Assembly: GCA_964530445.1 (NCBI GenBank)
Contig: CAZHBJ010000205.1
Span: 1 to 5,462, forward strand
Length of the DNA stretch: 5,462 bases
Source of the DNA: FEN-1297 sp964530445
GTDB lineage: Bacteria > Bacteroidota > Ignavibacteria > Ignavibacteriales > Ignavibacteriaceae
Direction of reading: 5' to 3'
Part shown: positions 1-5,462 of the stretch, piece after piece
Position numbering within the stretch: the first letter of the stretch is position 1
How the letters are laid out: each line of letters starts with the position of its first letter
Notes under the pieces: model-generated
What the model was told of the DNA's origin: nothing
The model's database searches: none
What the model saw: the letters and a program-made list of their open reading frames with translations, nothing else
Position numbers and translations under genes: made by a program

Positions 1-1
1 C

Positions 2-151
2 GATATAAGCAGTCTTTCTACCGGCTGGCATGAAGTTTTATTTAACGGTAAAAATATGTTCGGTCAAAGCTTATCTTCCGGAATTTATTTTGTTCAGCTT
101 CAAGTGGGAGAGAAGATTTGCAATTCGATTAAAATTAACTTTATGAAATAA
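2..151 (+). CDS. C-terminal end of a T9SS-exported protein (5' partial)
   Basis: Only the last 49 codons lie in the window, in the frame starting at base 2 and ending with TAA at 149-151. The residues FNGKNMFGQSLSSGIYFVQL match the closing part of a type A T9SS sorting domain (W/F-NGKN..G..L.SGIYF), and align with WNGKNSAGENLSSGIYFY near the end of the GH3 protein in this same window. Such domains direct proteins across the outer membrane through the type IX secretion machinery and are usually removed or used for surface attachment. The tail ends in INFMK, the usual short basic end. The catalytic or binding part is upstream of the window, so what the protein does cannot be said. A GC-rich hairpin follows the stop by 15 bases. 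Confidence 0.85.
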   Translation, partial: DISSLSTGWHEVLFNGKNMFGQSLSSGIYFVQLQVGEKICNSIKINFMK

Positions 152-166
152 CCACATAATATTAAA

Positions 167-189
167 CCCGGTTCTAGGGGAGAGCCGGG
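167..189 (+). terminator. GC-rich hairpin, possible terminator of the upstream gene
   Basis: CCCGGTTC (167-174) pairs with GAGCCGGG (182-189): eight base pairs including one G-U wobble, with a seven-base loop. It stands out as the only GC-rich stretch in an AT-rich spacer and begins 15 bases after the stop codon of the partial T9SS-cargo gene. No run of T follows (the next bases are CTATTAATTTA), so it is not a textbook intrinsic terminator. It could instead be a 3'-end stabilising structure. Confidence 0.55.
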
Positions 190-424
190 CTATTAATTTA
201 TTTCACAATTAATTTTAACCTTATAAAATTATTCACTTATTTAAGTTTAAGATAAAGAATGAAATTAATTGCAAGTAATAAGACCGAATAAGAACATATT
301 TTAGTACAATACAAAATAAATCAGAATATTCTTTTCGATTGAATTAGTAAATAATTTGTTATAACTTTTACTCACAAGAAATACATTATTATAATTTCTT
401 CGTTAAATAGATTTATTTAAAGGC

Positions 425-430
425 AAGGGG
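425..430 (+). promoter_or_regulatory. Shine-Dalgarno sequence deciding the start at 436
   Basis: AAGGGG at 425-430 ends five bases before the ATG at 436, a normal spacing. The in-frame GTG at 430 overlaps the last G of this site, so it cannot be served by it. This supports the ATG at 436 as the real start. Confidence 0.7.
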
Positions 431-435
431 TGTTT

Positions 436-849
436 ATGAAATCTAAAACGAAATACTTTCCTATAGTTTTTATAGTCATTCCATTTTTACTTATCAACAT
501 CTCTTTTGCTCAAAATGGGGAAAAAGTATTTAAGGCATATCTAATTGTTAATAATACTTCGGAAAAAATAAAAAGTGATAGTCTTTTTAATACAAATCTA
601 AAATCTAAAGTAAAGAATGTCTTAAAAAAGAAGAATTATGTTTTGGTGAATAATAGTGAAATGGAAGAAGCAGGCAAATCGTACCTTTATATTTATGTAA
701 ACATAACCGACTCCTTAAAAATAAGTGCAAGAACTGGTTCGGGCGAAGAGCATGTAATGGTAATGCCTTACCCGGAAGAATCATTTGCATATAAAAACGG
801 CATTGATCTTATCGGATACATAATCCAATATATTAAAAAATACCTGTAG
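436..849 (+). CDS. Small exported protein of unknown function
   Basis: This 137-residue protein is not one I recognise. It opens with a clear Sec signal peptide: basic MKSKTK, a hydrophobic core to about residue 22, and a likely cleavage after Ala25 (SFA|QNG). No cysteine follows, so it is not a lipoprotein. The mature part of about 112 residues is lysine-rich and seems to alternate strands and helices: strand 31-40 (VFKAYLIVNN), amphipathic helix around 47-67, strand 68-72 (YVLVN), strand 82-92 (SYLYIYVNITD), and a C-terminal helix about 121-137. This order recalls small periplasmic alpha/beta domains such as those in LptE-like or TolB N-terminal proteins, but that is only a guess from shape. 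It has no T9SS tail, so a periplasmic place is likely. The membrane protein gene starts 47 bases after the stop, and the two may be co-transcribed. The GTG at 430 would add two residues but fits the ribosome binding site badly. Confidence 0.75.
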   Translation: MKSKTKYFPIVFIVIPFLLINISFAQNGEKVFKAYLIVNNTSEKIKSDSLFNTNLKSKVKNVLKKKNYVLVNNSEMEEAGKSYLYIYVNITDSLKISARTGSGEEHVMVMPYPEESFAYKNGIDLIGYIIQYIKKYL

Positions 850-896
850 GGTTAACTTAACTTTAAGATTATTGTCTTTTTTGAAAGGGAAAACTA

Positions 897-1490
897 ATGG
901 ATGAAAAACGTCGTGACATTGTTGATACTATTGCAAAGTTATTATTCGGCATCTTCGGAAGCCTAATTATCGGATACTTATTTTTTCAGCAAAAAATATT
1001 TAATTTAAATAGTTCTCAATTTATGTATACTGCCTTAGGAATTTACGGAGCAATTTTTTTCAGTTTAGCAATAAAGTTGGATCTGAAAAAACAAATATTA
1101 ATTCTGATTTCCGTAATCTTATTAAACATCATTTTAATAGGAAAGCTTTATCATTTGTTATCACTGATAAGAGACTTTGTTATGATAGTCGTAGTCTTTT
1201 TATCAATTAAAGCTTATGTATTGTTTATTCTAAAAAACAAAAATATTCCTCCCTTCTTAAGGGCATTTGGTCTTGCAGCTATTTATGCCGTATTTAATGC
1301 GTGCGGTATATTTATATTGTTTTTACTTAGTATTATAATTGAAGGAAATAAAATTTCTTATTTACCGAACTTGATTTTAATCAATTCGGAAATGGCCGGG
1401 TTAGTAGGACTTGGTTTGGGTTTGGGATTCGATTCTTGGGAATTAATAAAATCTAAATTTTTAAATGAAAAATTAGCTGAACCTGTATAA
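897..1490 (+). CDS. Multi-pass inner membrane protein of unknown function
   Basis: This protein has 197 residues and is dominated by hydrophobic stretches at about 13-30, 42-59, 66-83, 92-112, 122-148 and 158-178, giving about six membrane segments with short loops. The charged N-terminus (MDEKRRD) and C-terminus (KSKFLNEKLAEPV) would both face the same side, probably the cytoplasm. The last segment has a glycine-leucine run, GLVGLGLGLGFDSWE (168-182). I see no catalytic or transport motif that assigns it to a family. The start is well supported: GAAAGGGA at 883-890 lies six bases before the ATG. The gene follows the small exported protein by 47 bases without an obvious terminator between them, which suggests a two-gene unit. 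A sensor, transporter subunit or uncharacterised membrane family are all possible. Confidence 0.78.
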   Translation: MDEKRRDIVDTIAKLLFGIFGSLIIGYLFFQQKIFNLNSSQFMYTALGIYGAIFFSLAIKLDLKKQILILISVILLNIILIGKLYHLLSLIRDFVMIVVVFLSIKAYVLFILKNKNIPPFLRAFGLAAIYAVFNACGIFILFLLSIIIEGNKISYLPNLILINSEMAGLVGLGLGLGFDSWELIKSKFLNEKLAEPV

Positions 1491-1782
1491 GCCCAAATCA
1501 TACTTTTAATTATACAATAATAAAAAATTTCCGGTTTTAATTAAGAAAAATTTATGATTTTAATAAACATATATTATCATTTTAATAAAACTAAAATGCA
1601 ATTCTTGTAGTTCAATCTACTTTATAAAACCCTACTTTTTTTTACATAAAAAATAGCTAACATTAGTAGTTTCCCGTTTATTAAATGTGCTTAGTTAAAT
1701 GCAGACTCTGGTCTGATTATTGATTTTAATATTTAAATTCTTACTCTTTAATTAAAAAATAAATTTTCCGGGGATTATCTAA
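1491..1782. other. AT-rich intergenic region upstream of the GH3 gene
   Basis: No coding potential is visible here. It holds an 8-base inverted repeat AAATCATA/TATGATTT (1495-1502 and 1553-1560), a small GTAG/CTAC hairpin (1607-1610 with 1617-1620), a direct repeat CTACTTT (1617-1623 and 1632-1638), a run of eight T (1636-1643), and the hairpin at 1702-1715. The T run is 15 bases past the GTAG/CTAC hairpin; alternatively GTAG 1607-1610 can pair with CTAC 1632-1635, which abuts the T run, so a weak terminator for the membrane protein gene is possible. TTGATT at 1720-1725 could be a -35 box but has no good -10 partner, and no TAnnTTTG element is seen. Confidence 0.45.
1702..1715 (+). repeat. 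Small perfect hairpin upstream of the GH3 gene
   Basis: CAGAC (1702-1706) and GTCTG (1711-1715) form a perfect five-base-pair stem with a four-base loop, TCTG, 67 bases before the GH3 start codon. It could be an operator half-site pair, a leader hairpin or chance. There is no T run after it. Confidence 0.35.
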
Positions 1783-4700
1783 ATGAAAAATCTTTACCTC
1801 ATTCTTAAAAAAATCAATTCTTTTATAGTCATACTTTTATTGCAAGTATTTTTTATTCAAGTTGTTAATGCTCAAACACTTAATGACAGGATTAACAAAA
1901 TCATTTCTCAGATGACTCTTCAAGAAAAAATCGATCAGCTTCATAAAGTTGGTGCAATGAATACTGCCGATAATACAAGACTTCACATTCCCGGTTTTAT
2001 TATGTCGGATGGACCTCACGGCGTTAGAGATGCATTAGCAACCGCATTTCCTGTAGGAATGGCAATGGCTGCAACATGGGATCCGGCACTTACAAAAATG
2101 ATCGGTAAAGCAATGGGCGAAGAATTTTGGGCAAAAGGAAAAAATCAAGCACTTGGGCCATGTATGGATATAAATCACGATCCCCGCAACGGCAGAAGCC
2201 CTGAAAGCGGCGGGGAGGATGCGTATCTTGATGCACAGATTACAACTGCTGTTGTAGAGGGAATACAGATGAATCCTGTGATAGCAACAATAAAACATTT
2301 CAATGGAGTTAATAGGCAAACCAATAGAACCAATAATGATGTTACTGCCACACAAAGAATATTAATGGAAGACTACGGATTAAACTTTAGAAATGCCGTT
2401 CAAATAGGCGGTGCTATGAGTGTAATGAACGCCTATAATTTAATTAACGGTGAAAAGTGTGCAGAGAATAGCAATCTTTTAACAAATATTTTAAGAAAAC
2501 ATTGGGGATTTCCTTATTATGTGGTATCGGATTGGGGATCAATTTGGGATGCAGGTAAGGCTATAAATGCGGGATGTAACCTTGAAATGGGTTCGGACCT
2601 ATATCAAAATAATTTATTTAATTTGGTTGTAGGCGGTACTGTATCCGATTCAACAATTGATGATGCAGTTAGAAAAGTATTGCGTACAAAAATAATGAAC
2701 GGCATGCTCGACTATTATCCTCAGGGTGATCCATCACTTGTTAATGATGCGGATCATCAAAAATTATGTCTTCAAGCCGGTAAGGAATGCATGGTTTTAT
2801 TAAAAAATAAAGACAATATTCTTCCTTTAAATATTGATACAATTAAAACGATTGGAGTAATCGGTCCAAGTGCTGATGTTGCACAATTGGATGGAACAGG
2901 CAGCAGTTATGTAACTCCATTTTATTCTGTTTCTCCGAAGCAAGGAATTGAAAATTTAATAGGTGCCGGTAAAGTTTTATATGCAAAAGGCTGCGATATC
3001 AATAGCACCGATCAATCCGGTTTTGGAGCAGCAATAAATGTTGCACAAAATTCGGATGTAGTTATTTTCTTCGGAGGACTCGATTCATCGCAGGAAGGAG
3101 AAGGTCTTGATAGAGTCGGAGGTTCGATTGAACTTCCTGGTGAACAGCAAACACTAATTAATGCTTTAGCCTCGCTTAATAAAAATATAATTGTTGTCCT
3201 TTACAGCGGCGGTATTTGCGGCGTTCATGGAATAATAAATCAGATTAAAGGATTGATTTACGGTTTTTATCCCGGACAAGAGGGAGGAAATGCAATTGCA
3301 CAGGTATTATTTGGTCAATATAATCCGGGCGGGAAACTACCTGTAACCATGCCGCAATCCGATTTTCAATTACCTGTAAGAGATGATAATTTTACTAACG
3401 ATTACGACTGCGGCTATCGTTGGTTTGATAAAATGAAATTAACCCCGGAATTTGCTTTCGGATTCGGATTAAGCTACACTACTTTTTCTTTTAGTAATCT
3501 TAAAATTACTCCTTCTTCCGTTCCGGCAGGACAAATAATTGAAGTAAGTGCTGATGTTACAAACACCGGAAATAGGAAAGGTGATGAAGTTGCTCAATTA
3601 TATTTAAGCGATACAACTCTTCCGGTTCCGATGCCTATTAAACAGCTAAAAGGATTTAAGAGAATTTCACTAAATCCGGGTGAAACAAAAACAGTAACTT
3701 TTCAATTAACACCGGATGAATTGTATTATTATGATGAGACGACCGATTCATATACAGTTGGAACCGGAACTTATACTGTTAAAATCGGCGGATCATCGGA
3801 TGACCTACCTTTATCCGGAACATTTCAAGTTACTTCATCTGCTCCTGAACCGGATTTAAAAATTGCCAACATTAGAACTGTGCCTCCATATCCTCTTGAG
3901 GGTGATTCTGTGATTTTTCTTGCAACAGTAATTAATAGAGGAACGGGCCCGAGCCCTGAAGGTGTTAACCATGAGGTAACGTTTAGCGTAAACGGTAAAG
4001 AAATTAGTAAATCAACAGAAAATACAAAATCAATTCCTGCCGGCGGGATGGCTTTAATCTGTGGGAATGCTGGAATAAGTAATACAAATTCCTGGATAGC
4101 CGGCAAATCAGGAGACTACCAAATTGAAGCTTCGGTAAATAGTAATCAAACAATTCAAGAAACAATTGATACAAATAATACAGCCTCTTCAATATTAAAA
4201 GTGTACAGCTCTCCGCCTGTTGATTTGGCATTAAATAAACCTGTAACTGTTTCTTCTGTTGAAAATTCTAGTCTGGGTGGTCAAAATGCTGTTGACGGGA
4301 ATTTAAACACACGGTGGTCTTCTCAATTTAGCGATCCCCAGTACATTTTAGTAGATCTCCAATCTGTTCAAACATTTAATCAAATTTGGCTTACTTGGGA
4401 AACTGCCTATGCAAAAGAATATGAAGTACAGGTTTCCGATGATAAGATAAATTGGACAACACTGAGCCATATAACTAACGGACAAGGCGGGACGGAAAAA
4501 ATTTCTGCCCAGGCTTCAGCACGATATGTTAGAATTTACGGAATACAGCGGGGGACTCAATACGGTTATTCCTTATATGAACTTGCTATTTATAACAATG
4601 ATATTTCATCCGTAAATGATAAGAACGAGCTGAAGAATATTCCTTCTGAATTTACTTTGAGTAATAATTATCCTAATCCTTTTAATCCTTCAACAACAAT

Positions 4701-4923
4701 TGAATATGAGATACCTAAAGCCGGTTATGTAAAAATTCAAATTTATAATTCAATCGGTCAGTTAATAAATACTATTGAAGATGATTATAAAAATCCCGGG
4801 AAATACAGTATACAATGGAACGGGAAAAATTCAGCCGGTGAAAACTTATCGAGCGGGATTTATTTTTATAGAATGAGTTCGAATGGATTAACTTTAGTTA
4901 AGAAGATGCTGCTTCTAAAGTAA
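1783..4923 (+). CDS. Secreted GH3 beta-glycosidase with CARDB, F5/8C and T9SS domains
   Basis: This 1046-residue exo-acting glycoside hydrolase of family 3 is probably a beta-glucosidase or beta-xylosidase; the sequence does not settle the sugar. The signal peptide is 1-30 (VNA|QT). The GH3 N-terminal barrel, about 33-305, carries SDGPHGVR (Asp76, sugar binding), GRSPESGGED (137-146), KHF (171-173) and VVSDWG with the expected nucleophile Asp250. The GH3 C-terminal domain, about 337-565, carries QEGEGLDR (437-444), where by alignment with known GH3 enzymes Glu440 is the likely acid/base, then LPGEQ and NPGGKLPVTMP. The usual FPFG(Y/F)GLSYT reads FAFGFGLSYT, with Ala558 for Pro. A fibronectin-III-like domain (about 585-675) follows, then a CARDB-like Ig domain (690-808), an F5/8 type C/CBM32-like domain (813-941) that may bind glycan, and a T9SS type A sorting domain (957-1046, YPNPFNPSTTI, SSGIYFYR). 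Export is thus by Sec, then T9SS, to the surface or medium. The start has GGGGA eight bases upstream. No transport or regulator gene adjoins it. Confidence 0.95.
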   Translation: MKNLYLILKKINSFIVILLLQVFFIQVVNAQTLNDRINKIISQMTLQEKIDQLHKVGAMNTADNTRLHIPGFIMSDGPHGVRDALATAFPVGMAMAATWDPALTKMIGKAMGEEFWAKGKNQALGPCMDINHDPRNGRSPESGGEDAYLDAQITTAVVEGIQMNPVIATIKHFNGVNRQTNRTNNDVTATQRILMEDYGLNFRNAVQIGGAMSVMNAYNLINGEKCAENSNLLTNILRKHWGFPYYVVSDWGSIWDAGKAINAGCNLEMGSDLYQNNLFNLVVGGTVSDSTIDDAVRKVLRTKIMNGMLDYYPQGDPSLVNDADHQKLCLQAGKECMVLLKNKDNILPLNIDTIKTIGVIGPSADVAQLDGTGSSYVTPFYSVSPKQGIENLIGAGKVLYAKGCDINSTDQSGFGAAINVAQNSDVVIFFGGLDSSQEGEGLDRVGGSIELPGEQQTLINALASLNKNIIVVLYSGGICGVHGIINQIKGLIYGFYPGQEGGNAIAQVLFGQYNPGGKLPVTMPQSDFQLPVRDDNFTNDYDCGYRWFDKMKLTPEFAFGFGLSYTTFSFSNLKITPSSVPAGQIIEVSADVTNTGNRKGDEVAQLYLSDTTLPVPMPIKQLKGFKRISLNPGETKTVTFQLTPDELYYYDETTDSYTVGTGTYTVKIGGSSDDLPLSGTFQVTSSAPEPDLKIANIRTVPPYPLEGDSVIFLATVINRGTGPSPEGVNHEVTFSVNGKEISKSTENTKSIPAGGMALICGNAGISNTNSWIAGKSGDYQIEASVNSNQTIQETIDTNNTASSILKVYSSPPVDLALNKPVTVSSVENSSLGGQNAVDGNLNTRWSSQFSDPQYILVDLQSVQTFNQIWLTWETAYAKEYEVQVSDDKINWTTLSHITNGQGGTEKISAQASARYVRIYGIQRGTQYGYSLYELAIYNNDISSVNDKNELKNIPSEFTLSNNYPNPFNPSTTIEYEIPKAGYVKIQIYNSIGQLINTIEDDYKNPGKYSIQWNGKNSAGENLSSGIYFYRMSSNGLTLVKKMLLLK

Positions 4924-5001
4924 TTACAAAATAGAATAATTATTTAAACTGTTGTTAGTTATTTACTATTAATTTCTTGAACGATTTAATAAATACTATT
5001 A

Positions 5002-5019
5002 AGAGTGCGTACCCGCTCT
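5002..5019 (+). terminator. Hairpin, possible terminator of the GH3 gene
   Basis: AGAGTG (5002-5007) pairs with CGCTCT (5014-5019) in six base pairs including one T-G wobble, with loop CGTACC. It is the only GC-rich spot between the GH3 stop at 4923 and the GAPDH start at 5127. As with the hairpin at 167-189, only a weak T-rich stretch (GCTTTAT) follows. It lies 78 bases past the stop, so its role as a terminator is uncertain. Confidence 0.35.
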
Positions 5020-5058
5020 GCTTTATGAGTTTCAATCTCAATATTTAAACTAATCCAA

Positions 5059-5089
5059 TTGAAATTAAAACACCCTTTAAGTATTTTTG
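5059..5089 (+). promoter_or_regulatory. Candidate Bacteroidetes-type promoter for the GAPDH gene
   Basis: TATTTTTG at 5082-5089 is an exact match to the Bacteroidetes -7 consensus TAnnTTTG. TTG at 5059-5061 lies 20 bases before it, in the range expected for the -33 element. Transcription would start about 5095-5097, leaving a leader of about 30 bases that holds the strong AAAGGAG ribosome binding site. The match is by eye, and whether the sigma factor of this lineage prefers this consensus is not known from the window. Confidence 0.5.
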
Positions 5090-5126
5090 TATTGCACTAA
5101 TAAATTTTTAAACAAAGGAGTACGGT

Positions 5127-5462
5127 ATGGCAATTAAAGTAGGTATTAATGGCTTTGGAAGAATAGGAAGATTAGTATTTAATGCATTAGTAGATAAAGG
5201 TATTTTAGGTAAAGAAATAGATGTCGTAGCTGTAGTTGATATTACTACAGATGCAAAATATTTTGCATATCAGTTAAAATATGATTCGGTTCACGGTAAA
5301 TTTAAAGGTGAATTAAGTACTGAGAAAAGTGATCCGTCATTAGAAGATGATGATATTCTTGTTGTAAACGGTCACAAAATTAAATGTGTAATGGCAACCA
5401 AAGAACCTTCACAATTACCTTGGAAGGATTTAAAAGTTGATTACGTTATTGAATCAACCGGA
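5127..5462 (+). CDS. gap: Glyceraldehyde-3-phosphate dehydrogenase (3' partial)
   Basis: The window holds the first 112 codons; the rest, including the catalytic cysteine, lies beyond the edge. GAPDH converts glyceraldehyde-3-phosphate, phosphate and NAD+ to 1,3-bisphosphoglycerate in glycolysis, in the cytoplasm. The start KVGINGFGRIGRLVF is the diagnostic Rossmann dinucleotide-binding loop (GFGRIGR at 9-15). Asp38, at the end of VVAVVD, is the residue that usually binds the adenosine ribose and favours NAD+ over NADP+. KYDSVHGKF (51-59) is the conserved region after the second helix, and YVIESTG (106-112) is the conserved motif leading into the second half of the NAD domain. The stretch between about 60 and 100 is longer than in E. 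coli GapA (STEKSDPSLEDDD), which resembles the glycosomal GAPDH subtype known from kinetoplastids and some bacteria. AAAGGAG at 5114-5120 sits six bases before the ATG. Confidence 0.96.
   Translation, partial: MAIKVGINGFGRIGRLVFNALVDKGILGKEIDVVAVVDITTDAKYFAYQLKYDSVHGKFKGELSTEKSDPSLEDDDILVVNGHKIKCVMATKEPSQLPWKDLKVDYVIESTG

Larger units (their letters stand above)
152..435. other. AT-rich intergenic region
   Basis: Apart from the hairpin at 167-189 I see no coding potential; the one ATG at 259 reads only ten codons. A weak sigma70-like pair, TTGAAT (339-344) and TATAAC (360-365), is separated by 15 bases, shorter than the preferred 17, and lies about 70 bases before the next start. No exact TAnnTTTG element is present; the nearest, ATAATTTG at 351-358, lacks the leading TA. 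The promoter for the following gene probably lies here, but the sequence does not fix its position. Confidence 0.5.

Noticed and set aside
605..790. A 61-codon minus-strand frame
   Set aside because: It is antisense to the small exported protein, which has a signal peptide and ribosome binding site; the minus frame has neither.
1607..1643. GTAG/CTAC hairpin followed by eight T, as an intrinsic terminator
   Set aside because: The stem is only four base pairs, AT-containing and either too far from the T run or, in the alternative pairing, has a 21-base loop; it is too weak to list as a terminator.
1720..1748. Sigma70-type promoter starting with TTGATT
   Set aside because: No acceptable -10 hexamer occurs 16-18 bases downstream.
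2035..2355. A 106-codon open frame on the minus strand
   Set aside because: It lies wholly inside the GH3 catalytic domain, whose protein motifs are conserved in the + frame; the minus translation has no recognisable domain.
3825..4231. Two overlapping minus-strand open frames
   Set aside because: Both are opposite the CARDB-like part of the GH3 protein and overlap one another; no coding features support them.
5030..5064. Inverted repeat TTTCAAT/ATTGAAA upstream of gap
   Set aside because: Seven AT-rich bases with a 21-base loop are likely by chance in this composition, and the right arm overlaps the candidate -33 element.
1..5462. Polysaccharide utilisation locus, mobile element, CRISPR or defence system
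   Set aside because: No SusC/SusD pair, sugar transporter, regulator, transposase, regularly spaced repeats or nuclease/effector domain is visible; the GH3 gene stands alone beside a housekeeping gene.

Overview
The window is AT-rich bacterial DNA. Every supportable gene is on the + strand. Two T9SS (type IX secretion) C-terminal sorting domains, one with the motif NNYPNPFNPSTTI, point to the Bacteroidota/Chlorobi/Ignavibacteria (FCB) group. I favour an Ignavibacteria-like lineage because that motif variant is typical there and each complete start has a readable Shine-Dalgarno sequence (AAGGGG, GAAAGGGA, GGGGA, AAAGGAG), which Bacteroidota usually lack. This placement is inference from sequence character, not a database match.

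Layout: (1) positions 2-151 are the last 49 codons of a secreted protein, ending in a T9SS sorting domain, followed by a GC-rich hairpin (167-189) that may be its terminator. (2) 152-435 is AT-rich spacer. (3) 436-849 encodes a small exported protein of unknown function. (4) 897-1490, 47 bases downstream, encodes a hydrophobic protein with about six membrane segments, also unrecognised; the two probably share a transcript. (5) 1491-1782 is AT-rich spacer with short inverted repeats. (6) 1783-4923 encodes a 1046-residue secreted glycoside hydrolase family 3 enzyme: signal peptide, two-domain GH3 core, fibronectin-III-like domain, CARDB-like domain, F5/8 type C (CBM32-like) domain and T9SS sorting domain. 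(7) 4924-5126 holds a possible terminator hairpin and a good candidate Bacteroidetes-type promoter. (8) 5127 to the window end is the first 112 codons of glyceraldehyde-3-phosphate dehydrogenase, cut by the window edge.

Biologically the window joins extracellular glycan degradation (a cell-surface or secreted GH3 exported through Sec and T9SS) with the central glycolytic enzyme GAPDH, but the genes look like separate transcription units rather than one dedicated system. No mobile element, CRISPR array, tRNA or rRNA was seen. I found no convincing new system; the least explained part is the secreted/membrane protein pair at 436-1490.
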